Counted from the first letter of the stretch, positions 46,477-59,005 are shown. The stretch is DNA of 64,000 nucleotides from Carya illinoinensis (GCF_018687715.1 NC_056752.1:37642001-37706000); one strand, 5' to 3'. The notes: a model not told the origin generated them from the sequence alone. Program-made: numbers and translations.

Positions 46477-49400
46477 ATGGTATGCAAATAATCCTTATTT
46501 TTGTCTCAAAAGATGGTTGAATGCATCTACATACAAACACATGTATATATATATTCACATTTCATTTATATAGGGTATCTCGGATTCAAATGGTGAGAAA
46601 GCAGTAGTGCCAAAGGAAGAGATCTTGGACTTTGAGTTATCACCCAATACCTTGTACTCAAGGCATGTTGGGGTAAGGCCTTTTCTTTCAAGTTATTGGT
46701 GCTTTTTTGGTTCATTATGTTTGCTAATTTCCTGCACTTATTACTTTTATTTAATGGGAGCATAACCAAGAGACAGTTGAATGTACATATATATATGTTT
46801 TTGTATGTATGTGTGTATATTGATAGTGATATTTCAATTCTATAGGGTGCCTCAGATTCAAATGGTGGGAAAGCAGTACTGCCAAATCCAAAGGAAGAGA
46901 TCTTGGACTTCAATTTTCCACCCAATACCTTGTACTCAAGGCATGTTGGGGTATGACCTTTTCTTTCACTTTAGTGGTGCTTTTTTGGTTCATTATGTTT
47001 GCTAATTTTCCAAAACGTGTTATTTTATCAAATGCTAGAAAAATTGTTTGGGATTTGTGGTATATGCTGTTCTTTCTTAACAGCTCTATTTTGGTAATTT
47101 CCCTTTATTATTATTATTATTATTTTGCAAAGTTTTCTGTTATCTGAAGGATATTATTCCTCATGCTTTTGCTATATTTCTATTTTTGAACTTCAGACAT
47201 ATCCACTAGCTTTGGGAATTTCTTAGAATTCAGCTAATGAGTAATTTTACTCCTTTTAAGTTCCTTATCTTGTTTTGTTCTTCCTTTATAATTACAGGAC
47301 AATGTTGCAAGTTCATCTGGAACCAACATAAGATCATTCTTTATAGGAATGGGATTCTTACCGTCTCTTGTTGACAAAGCGGTTGAAGAAAATGGTATGT
47401 TGTAAGTGTATACTTTTTCTGTTTTGTCATGTTGAAAATGGGGAGGCAATTTAACCCCTAGAAGTTGGCTCAACTGGTAAGAGCCTTTCTCTTGGTAGTA
47501 TACTCCCTCCATGTCTAAGGTTCAAACTCTTGGATGCAAACAATTTCTAGGAGCTATTGGACTAAGAGAATTTTCCCTTAAATTATCCGAGTTGCCCTTG
47601 CGGAAAACTCATTGTCAAGGGCCTGTGCTCCCTCAGGTTTAGTTGGGACTTTGTTCTCAAACACCCAGTACTATTGAAAAAATGGGGAGGCAATGGTGAT
47701 GTGAACAATGGCATATACTTTACTAAAAGTTAGGGATTAAAGGCACATTAATGCTATAAAGCCTTTGCCCCCTTGGCTTCACCCTCATCCCCAAGATACC
47801 TTTTACATATAATTTTTCCATTCTATTTTAACTTTACATAATTGTAATTGCATGTCAATATCTTCACTATGATTTTTATTCACTAGCGTCTTCAATTCTC
47901 TTATATCTAGGTGAAGACAATGTTGACTTGTTATTGGAAACCCTCTTTGCATATTCTGTAAGTAAACAAATAATTTCTTTATCATATCTTTGTCATTTCA
48001 GCTTGAAGAAAATTTTATAAAATTGTTTGACCTGCTTTTGGTTTATATGTTGGCATGTTTAATAGAACCTTGAAAATTTGGAATTGGTCTTAGTGGCTAT
48101 GTTGCATTCCATGGGTCCACAAAACCTCTTATCCCTTTGTTGGTAGAATAATAGTTTTGTTTGTTAGTACATTGTGACATTATCTGATAATTTCAATTTC
48201 ACAAAGTAATGAATTGAGCTGAAATTTTTTCCAAGGTGATGATAAAATCTTTTGCAAATTGCATCAATCGTGTCTAGTTGACCAAAGTGTGTGAATGCAG
48301 ATGGGACAAATAAAAGTTGAACAATTTGAATCTTTCTGTTCATTGTGAAATACCTTGAGAAAAGTTTTTTTTTTTTTTTTTTCCTTTGCCTCTATTTGGT
48401 GAATATGTCTGAAATGTTTGGTTGATGTAGAGCCTTTCTGTGCATTAAAATGTATCATGTGGTAAAGGCCTTGGTCTTGGTGGTATGCTCCCTCCAGGTC
48501 TAAGGTTTGAATCTTTGGGTGCAAACAAATTTTAGGGGCCATCAGACTCGGAGAACTTCCCCTTGAATTACCTAAGGTGAACTTGCGGGAAAATCCTTGC
48601 TGAGGGCTTGTGCACCTCCAAGATTAGTCGGGATTTTGTTCTTGGGCACCCGGTGCCAATAAAAAAAATGTATCATGTAAACTAGAGTCAGATGTTTTTA
48701 TCTTACAGGTCTACGAGGCAGTTTAGTCACTCTTTACTCTCTACTTTCATCCCTCAGCTGGGAAAAAAAATAGTTTCAGTACTCTTGCCAGTTATGGGTT
48801 GAGCTATTCATCAGATAGCTGCTATGGAAGTTGTAATGGGCAATGTTTGGCCTGTGCTTTGCCATGGAAGTTTTAATGGGTAACATATGACCTGCTTTGA
48901 AATGAAATAGGCTCTTCAAAAGTCAAATTCTGAATCATCGGATTCTCTAGATAGCTTGTTTGATGACAAGGAAGATAGCAGTCCTCCAGAAATCCCAACA
49001 GTCATTCAACCAAAAGAGGTAACCTGCTTACTGCTATGATCTTGTTTGTGTGAAATTTAGCTTCCTTAGTTACGTAATCATGAAAACCCCAAATTTGGGT
49101 GGGAGAGGGAGGGAGGGGGAGGGGTGCTGAGCATGTTGGCAACAAGAGTTTGATTGTTTATTCCAATGGGGCCATGATTTAGCTCGTGAAATTCATTTGT
49201 TTAATTAAACTGCATTTGTGGTTTGGCATGATCTTCAATCTCTGGCAGGAGCCTGATGCGTATAGTGGAGTTGAAGATGACAAAAGAGCATCCTTACTGA
49301 TGATGAAGTTCTCTGTAAATGAGGTTGATTTTGCAATTGATAAGCTTGGTAGGTAGAAGTCTGAGATTTTTATTAATGTTTAGAATGTTGGTCCTTATTT

Positions 49401-52400
49401 TTCCTAGGTTTGGTACCTTGTGCAATTTGCATTGTATATTTGTCATTTTGCCTTTAAATAAAATATTTTGGAATATTTTTAGAAAGCATTTGAAATTGTG
49501 AAGAACTTTGGAAACACATTTGCGTCCTTGGCTCACAGAATGAAACTTTTTATGCTGACATAAGCTTAATTTTGTACTTGTTTGTGGCGGATACAATGTA
49601 TACCATATACCGAGATATTATTTGGAATGCACTATTTTGAAACACAGAGACGCTACAAAAGTGGAAAGTATGCTAAATTACCTATGGTTTATTCAGGTCT
49701 GGGGCTATAAATACTCACACAATCAGGGAGTCAGGGATATGTTCATGCTGAGGGGAAGCTCTTAGAAATATGGAATTTCATGTGCCTGTGCCTCCTCCAT
49801 GAAGAAAACTGTTAAACTGCTAGGAGTATAATAGTGATTTTTTTTTTTGTTTTTTCAAAAACTAGGCATTTCTGTGCATGTTAAGTCTGTGTCTTGCCAT
49901 TGTCAATTGAATGTACGGAACTATAATAGTTTTATCTTTTTGATTCAGCAACTCTGATACATATCACATCAGATTTCTATTGTTTTCAATGCTTATCAAG
50001 GGCAACTCTGATACATGTCATAGCATATTTGTGTTTGTTTTCAAATTTATTGGATATGTACACAGTTTCTTTTAATTATATGGATGGGCTTAGACTATGA
50101 TATTCCATCTTTGGTTTTATATAGCTCTTATTCTAGTCTAGAAAATTTGTGTTATTAGGTGTTCAATAACCAATCAGATTGTTGATCCCATCATGTTGTT
50201 TATCAGGTGAAGATGCTCCAATAAATGAGTTAGTGGACTTCATTACTGCTGCCCAAATTGCTCAAGAATTTGAGAAGGACACAGATGATTCAATTCATGA
50301 TGATGAAGTTAGAAATGAGGTTGTGAACGATTCTTTATTCAAATGGTTATCCATTAGATGATAATTTTTTTTTTTTTGATAAGTAATAAACTTTATTGAT
50401 CGAATGCAACTAGGCAAAGCCCATGTACACAGGAAGTATACAAAAGAGACACCTAATTACACTCTAGCAAGCTGAAAGGAAATAAAAAAATTCATGAACA
50501 TCCCCTCCTTTTAGTACGATAGCAGAAAACCATTGGACCAAAGAAAATATAAAAAAGTTCCAGATTTCCCCCACCGTTCTCTCCTTGTTGTTGAAGCATC
50601 TCTCATTTCTTTTCATCCAAAGGCACCACAGTAAACACAAAGGGATCATCCTCCACATCACAGCCAGCTGTGTGAGCTTTGATGATGCCTCTTCCAACAT
50701 GCTAAAAGATCCACCATGCTCTTGGGCGGGCATGACCCAATTCAACCCATCCATTAGATGATAATTTTGGATGTTAAGGACATAATCTGAGCCTTGTTAT
50801 TGCACTAGGCACGTATTGACTTATTGAAGCTTTTATTGCTTTTGATTGGGATGCTCCAATTGCTGTCCCTACTGGAGTATTCAGTGGTTCCTTAGCCCCT
50901 TAGGATTTGCTTTAAGTGATCTTCTAAGAGTTACTTATCATAAAAAAAAAATCTTCTAAGAGTTAGTATGGAGTATGCATATATAGCATTCCCTATTGTG
51001 TACCACTGTTTTACTCACAAGGACCGCAACCATTTTATTGTGGTTGAAACACAACTTAATGAAGGAAGTATTTCCACAAACTGGAGAAGGAAAGAGGTTC
51101 ATTTACTTAATGCTTGGTGAACCCTTATAAAGGTTGGTTACATGTACATTTATGACTTTTTTAAGAAATGAAGTGATGAGCTGAAATGATGAGAGAATGA
51201 TGTGGATCTTGACCTTGTACCACTTAAGAAGATGAGGCTTGATAGGGTTGTTTTATTATAAGGCTTCTTTTTTTTTTTTTTTTTTAAGTAATAAGATATT
51301 TCATTGATATCAAGATAGGCATAGCCCAAATACACTAGAGATATAAACAAGCATACACTTTTTTAAGAACTAGAAACCGTTACAAGGAAATCATGGAAGC
51401 TAAGACCATTTAGATCTAACGCAATAGCCCATAAAAACAAAATCTTCCAAAAAAAACTCCTAAACTCTTCCAAGGAACATTCATGATCCTCAAAAAGTCT
51501 CTCATTGCGTTCACTCCATATACACCAAAGAATACAAATAGGGGTCATTTTCCAAACAGCTGCAATCTGCGGTGTCCCAGTGATACCTCTCCAACATGCC
51601 AGAAGATCAACCACCCGGCCTGGCATCACCTATGCTATTCCCATCTTGCTAAAAAAAATAGTTCCATATATCTCTAGCAAACTCACAATGTAAAAGTAGA
51701 TGATCCGCCGTTTCCCCACTCTTTTAACACAAACAACACCAGTCCGTTATTACAAGGTCCCATCTTCTTAGAATATCATTAGTCAATATCTTGCCTAAAG
51801 CTGCTATCCAGACAAAAAAGGCGACCTTTGTGGGTGCTTTAGTCCTCCAAATGTTCTTCCGAGGGAAAGAATGTCCTTGTTGCCTGGTAGATAAGTCATA
51901 AAACGAGCATACCGTAAATTTTCCTTTCCTAGAGGGTCTCCAAATCATCACATCTTTAGTTGTGGCAGCAACAGGAATGTTATACAGCAAGTTAAAAAAA
52001 TCTACCAGAATATTCACTTCCCAATCATGTACATCTCGATTAAGGCTGATATTCCACTCTTGTGAACCTTGGATAGTTACACTCAAATCAGCCACCATGG
52101 CGTCTAGATCCCTTGCAATACTGAAAATAGCGGGATAGGCATCCATCAACGTTGTGTCACCCACCTAGGTATCCTTCCAAAAGCGAATCCTTCTTCCATC
52201 CCCCAGGCACAACCGAGTATTACTAGCAAAAGAATCCCATCCTTTCCGTATGAACTTCCACAACCCCACTCCATAGGACCCCCTTCCCTCTTTTGAACAC
52301 CAACCCCCCATTTCACAACCATATTTCAAGTCTATCACCCCTCTCCATAAAGCTCCCCTCTCATAATTATAATGCCATAGCCATTTACCTAGTAGAACCT

Positions 52401-55400
52401 AGTAGAGACCTATTAAGAATCCTCACATTCCTAACCCCCAGTCCACCATCCCCCATGGAATTGCACATCTTATCCCAGCCCACTAAATGGAACTTAAACT
52501 CCTCTCCTATTCCACTCCATAAGAAGTCACGTTGAAAATTTTCCATTATACATGCAATGCTAGCAGGGAGAGGAAATAAAGACAAATAGTAAGTGGGAAG
52601 ATTTGAAAGAGTGCTCTTAATAAGAGTGAGCCGCCCCCCTTTGGATAAGTACAACATTTTCCAACCGGCCAACCTACACTCAAATTTTTCCAAAACCCCC
52701 TCCCAAATGGACTTAGCTTTGAAAGAAGCCCCCAGTGGGAGCCCAAGATATTTCAATGCCAAGGAAGAGACCATGCATCCCAATATGTTAGCTAATCTGC
52801 TTATGTTACTTACATCCCCTACTGCAACCATTTCTGTCTTAGCAAGATTAATCTTCAATCCGGAAATAGCTTCAAAACAAAGTAGGATGGCCTTCAGTGA
52901 TTGAATATGTCCTGCATTTACCTCACAGAACATCAAGGTGTCATTTGCAAATAAAAGGTGAGAAATAGTGGTTTGGCCATGTGAATCTCCCATCGAAAAG
53001 CCAGAAAAAAATCATCCTCCTACTACCACTGTCACCATTCTACTTAGAGCCTCCATTACTAATACAAATAAGAGTGGTGATAATGGATCTCCCTGTCGTA
53101 GTCCTCGCGAACTGTTAAAGAAGCCCATAGGATCTCCGTTTACTAATACCGAGAGTGCCGTTGACACACAATGCCTTATCCACTTCCTCCATCTACTCAA
53201 CATGTACATCAGAAACTCCTAGTTAACGTGATTGTATGCCTTCTCCATATCTAGTTTACAAAGAATACCTGGAATTCCAGACCTGATTCGGCTATCCAAA
53301 CATTCATTGGCAATGAGAACCGAATCTAATATTTGTCTCTCCCTTACAAATGCATTTTGCGATTTAGAGATAATCCTTTCCATTACCATGCTCATTCTAT
53401 TAGCCAGCACCTTCGACAATAACTTATAAACACTGCCTACAAGACTGATCGGTCTAAAATCTTGTACCTCTATTGCACCAGCCTTTTTAGGGACTAAAGC
53501 AATAAAGGTAGCATTTAGGCTTTTTTCAAATTTTCCATGAGTGAAAAATTCCTCAAAAACTAGCATTACATCTTCTCTCACCACCTCCTAACAAGTTTAA
53601 AAGAAAGCCATATTGAAACCATCTGGGCCTGGAGCTTTATCTTTATTCATTTTCCTGAGAACGTTGTATACCTCTTCCTCTTCAAAAGGTCTCTCCAACC
53701 ACACCATACTAACTTGGTCAATACTCTCAAAAGTTCGACCATCCACCGTAGGTCTCCATGCAAGAGGTTCTAACAATAAGTTTTCAAAATGGCCAGCCAC
53801 ATATTCCTTCATTTCCGCCTGATCAGACGAAGCAAAACCTTCAATATTCAAAGACTCAATGATATTGAACCTCCTTATGCATTAGCTATGCGGTGAAAGA
53901 ACTTGGTGCATTTATTCCCCTCCCGAAGCCATAAAGCCCTTGACTTTTGCCTCTATGAAATCTTCTCCATTAAGGTCAATCTTTCAAGTTCAGTTACTAC
54001 TTGCTCTTTCCGGTTGTTCTCGTCGTTTGTGCCCTCTAAGCTTTGTAATTCTTGAAATAAGCAATTTTTCTATCGAGTTATGTCACCAAACTCCTGCTCA
54101 TTCCAAGTCTTCAAATCCTTCTTTAAAGCTTTCAATTTTCCAGCCAACACCTTACTCGGATTACCCTTAAATAAATAAGAATTCCACCAATTTCTAACCA
54201 AATCCACAAACCCCTCCTTTTTTAACCACATATCTTCAAACTTAAAAGGCCTTCTACCCCCTTGCACACCACCCCCATCTAACAAAACAGGAAAATGATC
54301 AGAACATAACCTCTGGAGCCTCTTCTGGTTCAGATCTGGAAATTGCAGCTCCCACGAAGGAGAAATAAGAAACCTGTCCAGTCTTGACCAAGTATGATTA
54401 TTAGACCAAGTGTACTCACCTCCCATTAGAGGAATGTCCATATAAGGCCTAATTCAAAAATAAAGTCCGAGAACTCCGCCATTGCTGTATTTTGGCATCC
54501 CCCCCCCCCCGGGGCGATCTTTTGCTAGGAAATCTTATTACATTAAAATCCCCACCAATGCATCATGGAACCTCCCACGAAGAACAAAGTCCAGCCAGCT
54601 CATCCCACAGCCTTCTCCTCTCGCTATCCAAATTAGGCCCATAAACCCTAGCAAAGGCCCATAGAAACCCATCTTTGGAATTTTTGAAAGAACACCCCAC
54701 CGAGTATTCCCCTATAAACTCATCGATGCACTCTACAACCCTCTTATCCCACATAACCAATATGCCCCCCGAGGCCCCTTTCGATGGTAAGTATATCCAA
54801 CCTACAAATTGACAATTCCAAATGCTTCTAATAATTCTTCTACTAATAAGTTTCAACTTTGTTTCCTGCAAACAAATGACGTCCACCTTCCATTTCCTTA
54901 ACATAGCTCTTATGCGAAGACGTTTATTAGACTCATTCAACCCCTGACATTCCAACTCAGAATTTTTGGCTTCATTAACAAACTGCTCCAGCCCTTCCCT
55001 TATTTCTTCCCCTACTCGCACTCCCCTCCTTTCCATTGTAATTTATGGACCACGTCAAACGCTTCAGCTCCCTATCTCTTTTTGACCCTACACCCTGATG
55101 TCTTGCTGCAATGGCTGTAATTAAAGCTTTAAACTGCTCCTCGTACCCCACACATGAAATCCCCAAGCTTTGAAGATCCTCAACCTTTTTTAATAACCAA
55201 TCAGTGGAAATACTAGGGGGAACCACGTTTAAAGGGGTGGGGTCCTCTCCTACAGCCTCCTCCTCCTCTGTTGAAAAATTACTGGGATCATACAACATCA
55301 ACATACCTTCCCCCTTATCCGAAGAACACCCTTCATCCACCGCAGCCACTGTTTTATCTTGAATCCCCTCACACGGCACCCTGAAGGACTCTTGTTTCTC

Positions 55401-58324
55401 CTCAGGCTGATCTAATGGTATAGCCACCTGCTCTAGTGGCCCAGAACAGGTCGCCGGAGTGTTCTGTGATGACCCACTAGGAGAAGACCCTCCCTGAGCA
55501 GCTCCTGCCCCATCACTGGAAAGATTAGGCTCAATCCCGTTGATTGGACCCTCCACCTCCCCCTCCAGCGACTGTACGACCACCGGCGAACGTCGCTTGA
55601 GCCGCAGCTCATGGTTGGCCGTTTCTGTGCCAGACCCACCCCAGGACTCAAGCCCGATGGTAGGGTTGTTTGGTGTAGATGAATGGTCTTTCTATGTTCG
55701 TTCTTTTAGGTGTCAAGTTTCGCATGGTTAAATCTTTTGGTTTATGAAATTACTCGCTTGTCTTTCTATTTCAAGATTTATTACCCATTGTCTATGTTAA
55801 ATATGACTTAAGCAATTTCTAACTTTCTAGCCTTGTCATTCTCAGCATACTAATGATGAAGCCTTGTTTGGGACTATGGAGAAAACACTGCGATTGCTTG
55901 AGATGGGTTTCTCCGAGAATGAAGTTTCATTAGCAATTGAGAAGTATGGTGAGTAATTTATAATTTTGAATATTCATAAGCACCACTCGACCTGACAAGA
56001 GACAATGGGTCACTCATAATACTCTTTGCCCTTGCACAAGTCTTGTACTTACCTTCTTCTTATGTATATTTAATCTGGGCTTTTGAATGTTTTTTTATTT
56101 CAACTTTTGCTGGCAATTATGTGTCCCAAAAATCCACATGATATCCAGACTTTTTATTTTATAGAAGATTAGCTGGTGTCACTTTGGTAAATACATAAAA
56201 ATCTCATATTCACTCAATTTCATCTTTTGTCCCCAATGCTACAGACTACATATTCGTTTAGCTTGTTCCAAACTCCGATAATTGGTTATTTGTTGTCTTC
56301 AGGTATAGAAGTTCCACTTTCGGAGCTTGCTGACTCCATATTTTCTGATCATGTTGCCAGTAGCTGTGTTGGAGGAAATAAGGTTTTAGTACCTTCTTAT
56401 TATAAAGTTTCCAATTTGTTTGCTTAATTAATAATTTCAGTTTTAAAAGCATTATAAATTTAGCTTCTTGTATCCTTTTTCTAATACCGGTAGTGCTCTC
56501 TGGTTTCACAATGGCCTGCAGCAGTTCCCTTTCATGTGGTTTACTTGATGACTTGCGTCATATGTGCTTATCAAGATAATCTAGTTACAACAGAATATAA
56601 TAAATGTGTAGATAAAGTATGAATATGAACTATACGATCTTGAGAGTAATAGTAAAGAAAAAGCTTAAGATCTTAGAGACGTTGGAAAGTTGCATTGGTC
56701 CCACGCATTCAAATTTACAACACTGCTTGCCACCTTGATGTTGATGTCATATATTGTGAATCCTGGTTTTACGAGCTCTATGCCATGGATGACCTTACAA
56801 ATTAGGGATTTTCTTGTCAATTGTCACATATCTTCTGTGTTTTAGGCTCTCAGTTCAGTTAGTCTAACAAGTTTAGTGCTCGAATTTTTAGTCAAATTTC
56901 TGTATTATAGGTTTGATTGTTTCTGTGCATGCTATGATGATAAGGTCATGTATGGTCACCTTATGATCTATTTTTGGGTTACTAACGACAAACCTTGTAT
57001 TGTTTTGTTGCAGTATTCCTCAAATACTTTTGGTACAGTAAAAGTGAAGACGGAGGATTTTGGTCTAGGTACTGTTTCTCGTTCGGGAAAAATCACTATA
57101 GGAGAAACCTCTGTATTAAAAAGGCCAAAACAAGAGTATTTTGACGACTGTCCTGGTGCTGCTTCTCTGTCTAGGCATGCTGATTTTGGGGAAAGTAGTA
57201 AGAGGAAAAGACCAAAACAGGAGTACGTTGATGACTCAAGCTCTTTTGCTGACACCACTGGGGTGGAAGAAAAGTTTGACCCAAAAATCAGTTTCGGAAG
57301 GCCAAATCCTTTTAAAGCAAATCCGTCCAAGAGTCTTGATCGAATGGCAGCTAAACCTCCATATTTCTTTTATGGAAACATTGTGAATGTATCTCATGAC
57401 TCTTGGATAAAAATTTCACAGTTCTTGTATTCAATTGAGCCTGAATTTGCTAATGCTCAGTTGTTCTCGGCCTTGATTAGAAAGGAAGGCTACATACACA
57501 ACCTTCCAACTGAGAATAGGTTTCACATCCTTCCAAGGTCTCCTATGACCATCGAAGATGCTGTACCACATACAAAGAAGTGGTGGCCATCATGGGATAC
57601 AAGGAAGCAGTTGAACTGCATCAGCTCTGAAACTAATGGAATATCTCAGCTTTGTGCTAGGCTTGGGAGGATAGTAGCCGATTCTCGAGGACTGCCATCA
57701 TCTGAACAGCAGAGAGATATCATTCATCATTGCAGGACATCGAATCTTGTATGGGTTGGTCAGTATAAACTGGCTCCTATAGAGCCTGAACATATAGAGT
57801 GTATGTTGGGCTACCCGTTAAATCACACTCAAGCTGCTGAGAGTAGTTTAATAGAAAGACTTACATCACTCAAATACGGCTTCCAGACAGACACATTGGG
57901 CTATCATCTTTCAGCATTGAAGTCAATGTACCCAGAAGGATTGACAATGTTGTCTTTCTATAGCGGAATTGGTGGGGCAGAAGTTGCTTTAAACCGGCTT
58001 GGCATCCACTTGAAAGGTGTTGTTTCTGTAGAGACTTCTGAAACAAAGAGGAAGATTCTGAGAAGGTGGTGGCAAAGTAGCGGACAAACCGGGGAGTTGG
58101 TGCAGATTGAAGACATTCAGAGACTTACAAGTAACAGGATAGAAAGTCTCTTCAAGAATTTTGGCGGTTTTGACTTGGTCGTTTGTCAGAACCCATGTGC
58201 TCACTTTTCAAGTTCTAAAATGGCAGCAGAAGATGACTCTCTCCCAGTTTTTGACTTCTCATTGTTTTATGAGTTCGTTCGTGTTCTGCAACGTGTAAGA
58301 AGTATGATGGAAAAAAAGAGGTGA
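46477..58324 (+). CDS. DRM3: DRM3-like domains-rearranged DNA (cytosine-5) methyltransferase
   Basis: Exons: 46477-46479 (ATG alone), 46574-46672, 46846-46950, 47298-47394, 47911-47957, 48911-49018, 49249-49348, 50207-50319, 55846-55948, 56303-56382, 57014-58324. All have GT-AG borders and compatible phases, giving 721 residues. Three UBA-like modules appear ([53 protein letters not shown]). The catalytic region (about 397-721) has the DRM order, with [10 protein letters not shown] and [20 protein letters not shown] before motif [13 protein letters not shown] (600-611) and motif [11 protein letters not shown] (672-680). Active DRM2 has SPC with asparagines after it; here it is NPC then AHFSS, as in the catalytically deficient paralogue DRM3, which assists DRM2 and Pol V in RNA-directed DNA methylation in the nucleus. 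The second and third exons are tandem duplicates. A KRKRPK basic motif may be a nuclear signal. The gene looks intact despite a 5.5-kb transposon-filled intron. DRM2 identity is the main alternative. Confidence 0.92.
46574..46950 (+). repeat. Tandem exon duplication in DRM3
   Basis: Exon 46574-46672 and exon 46846-46950 encode related peptides ending ILDF-x5-NTLYSRHVG. Their downstream introns also match (TTGGTTCATTATGTTTGCTA). The offset is 272-278 bp; the second copy has an extra AsnPro codon pair. Both are phase 0 and spliceable. Confidence 0.93.
47451..47678 (+). mobile_element. tRNA-derived SINE, full length
   Basis: Flanked by aaaatggggaggcaat at 47435-47450 and 47679-47694. It carries a Pol III A-box-like GGCTCAACTGGTAAGAGCC and a B-box-like GGTTCAAACTC near 47519, and ends in a short A-rich tail. 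In sense orientation within DRM3 intron 4 (47395-47910). Confidence 0.88.
48461..48664 (+). mobile_element. SINE copy, 5'-truncated within the A box
   Basis: Flanked by aaaatgtatcatgt at 48447-48460 and 48665-48678. It starts GGTAAAGGCCTTGGTCTTGG, which aligns with the inside of the A box of the SINE at 47451, and retains the GGTTTGAATC B-box region and the GTGCCAATAAAA tail. In DRM3 intron 5. Confidence 0.88.
50369..50748 (-). mobile_element. LINE 3' fragment, 20-bp target duplication
   Basis: Flanked by atccattagatgataatttt at 50349-50368 and 50749-50768, all 20 bases identical. The T run at its left is the poly(A) tail of a minus-strand insert. The minus-strand frame 50754-50464 encodes the zf-RVT end ([20 protein letters not shown]). 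It inserted only 49 bp after the exon donor at 50320. Confidence 0.95.
50933..50948 (+). mobile_element. 16-bp LINE-tail micro-insertion
   Basis: CTTATCATAAAAAAAA lies between two exact 15-bp copies of atcttctaagagtta (50918-50932, 50949-50963). The insert equals the extreme 3' end (ACTTATCA plus A run) of the local LINE family. Confidence 0.8.
51254..55660 (-). mobile_element. 4.4-kb LINE in DRM3 intron 8, antisense
   Basis: Minus-strand LINE with its poly(A) as the T run at 51268-51285 and its 5' truncation inside ORF1 near 55660. A short repeat tagggttgttt at 51243-51253 and 55661-55671 may be the target duplication, although 14 unexplained bases separate it from the T run. It makes the host intron 5.5 kb long. 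Confidence 0.85.
51363..55583 (-). pseudogene. LINE ORF1 tail and ORF2 (endonuclease, RT, zf-RVT), broken
   Basis: On the minus strand: an acidic, low-complexity ORF1 C-terminus (55583-54975); an endonuclease (55036-54070) with [19 protein letters not shown] and LCSDHFPVL, interrupted near 54560 and 54440; a reverse transcriptase (53851-52385) with [47 protein letters not shown] and [11 protein letters not shown]; and a zf-RVT region (52164-51363). TAA or TAG replaces glutamine or tryptophan at several places (53597, 53219). The active site is FAND instead of FADD. No RNase H domain follows. Confidence 0.9.
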
Positions 58325-58581
58325 GTAGTCGTAATTATTATTTTTTTATTTGCTACTGTGCTATTGTCTGGTACATCTAATTCATCAATGACCAATAGTA
58401 CAGTTCTTATAGAAGTCAAATGAGATGTTTAATTCTAGCAAAAAATAAATGCATCTTAATTACTTTGGATGGTAGTTGAGCTGCATACGAATTACTATTT
58501 TTCAATGTTTGTCTGAAACGTTTGGTAGATGCAGCTGACCCTTTGCTGTGCAGTCAGATCATATCATGGAAACTGGTTTCA
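58325..58581 (+). other. DRM3 3' untranslated region
   Basis: Follows the TGA stop at 58322-58324. The TRIM inserted 258 bp after the stop, so the original 3' end may have been displaced. Confidence 0.45.
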
Positions 58582-58586
58582 GATGT

Positions 58587-59000
58587 TGTGATATCCCCAT
58601 GCTGAGTGATGTGTATAGGTGGTGTATAGGATTTTACATTACGTGGGAGATAGAACATCTTTGTGTTTATAATGATTCCAATGGAACTCCAATTATTCGA
58701 TTGATCAGTCTTTTTAAGAGTATGGCCAATATGGCCAGGGCCTTTCCATGCCGTGTGTAGCAAATGGTATTTAGAGCCTATCCCACTCTAAAGTGTGAGA
58801 TTTGAGCCGTGCCACCTATAATGAAATGTCCTGGATTTTTTAAATTTGAAAAGGAGAGATTGTGATACTTCAAGGTAAGTGATGTGGTGGTATATAAGAT
58901 CTCATAAATAATTTCAATGGGGTTTTAATTGTCTTATGACTCCTATTGACTAGTCTTAAAGTTAGCTTAATAGGGCTTGGCCTTCCCTTTGGGTATTACA
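58587..59000 (+). mobile_element. TRIM (miniature LTR retrotransposon), complete
   Basis: Two LTRs of 140-176 bp (58587-58762 and 58861-59000), both starting TGTGATA and ending CA. The internal part is only 98 bp and has a PBS, TGGTATTTAGAGCC (58765-58778), and a polypurine tract AAAAGGAGAGA before the second LTR. The target duplication gatgt is identical at 58582-58586 and 59001-59005. No coding capacity. Confidence 0.92.
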
Positions 59001-59005
59001 GATGT

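Noticed and set aside
47458..47530. tRNA gene
   Set aside because: A- and B-box-like motifs are present but no cloverleaf; the unit has SINE target duplications and an A-rich tail.
50179..50361. DRM3 exon extending to the stop at 50361
   Set aside because: The next DRM3 exon joins in phase only if the exon ends at the donor after 50319; reading on gives non-family residues.
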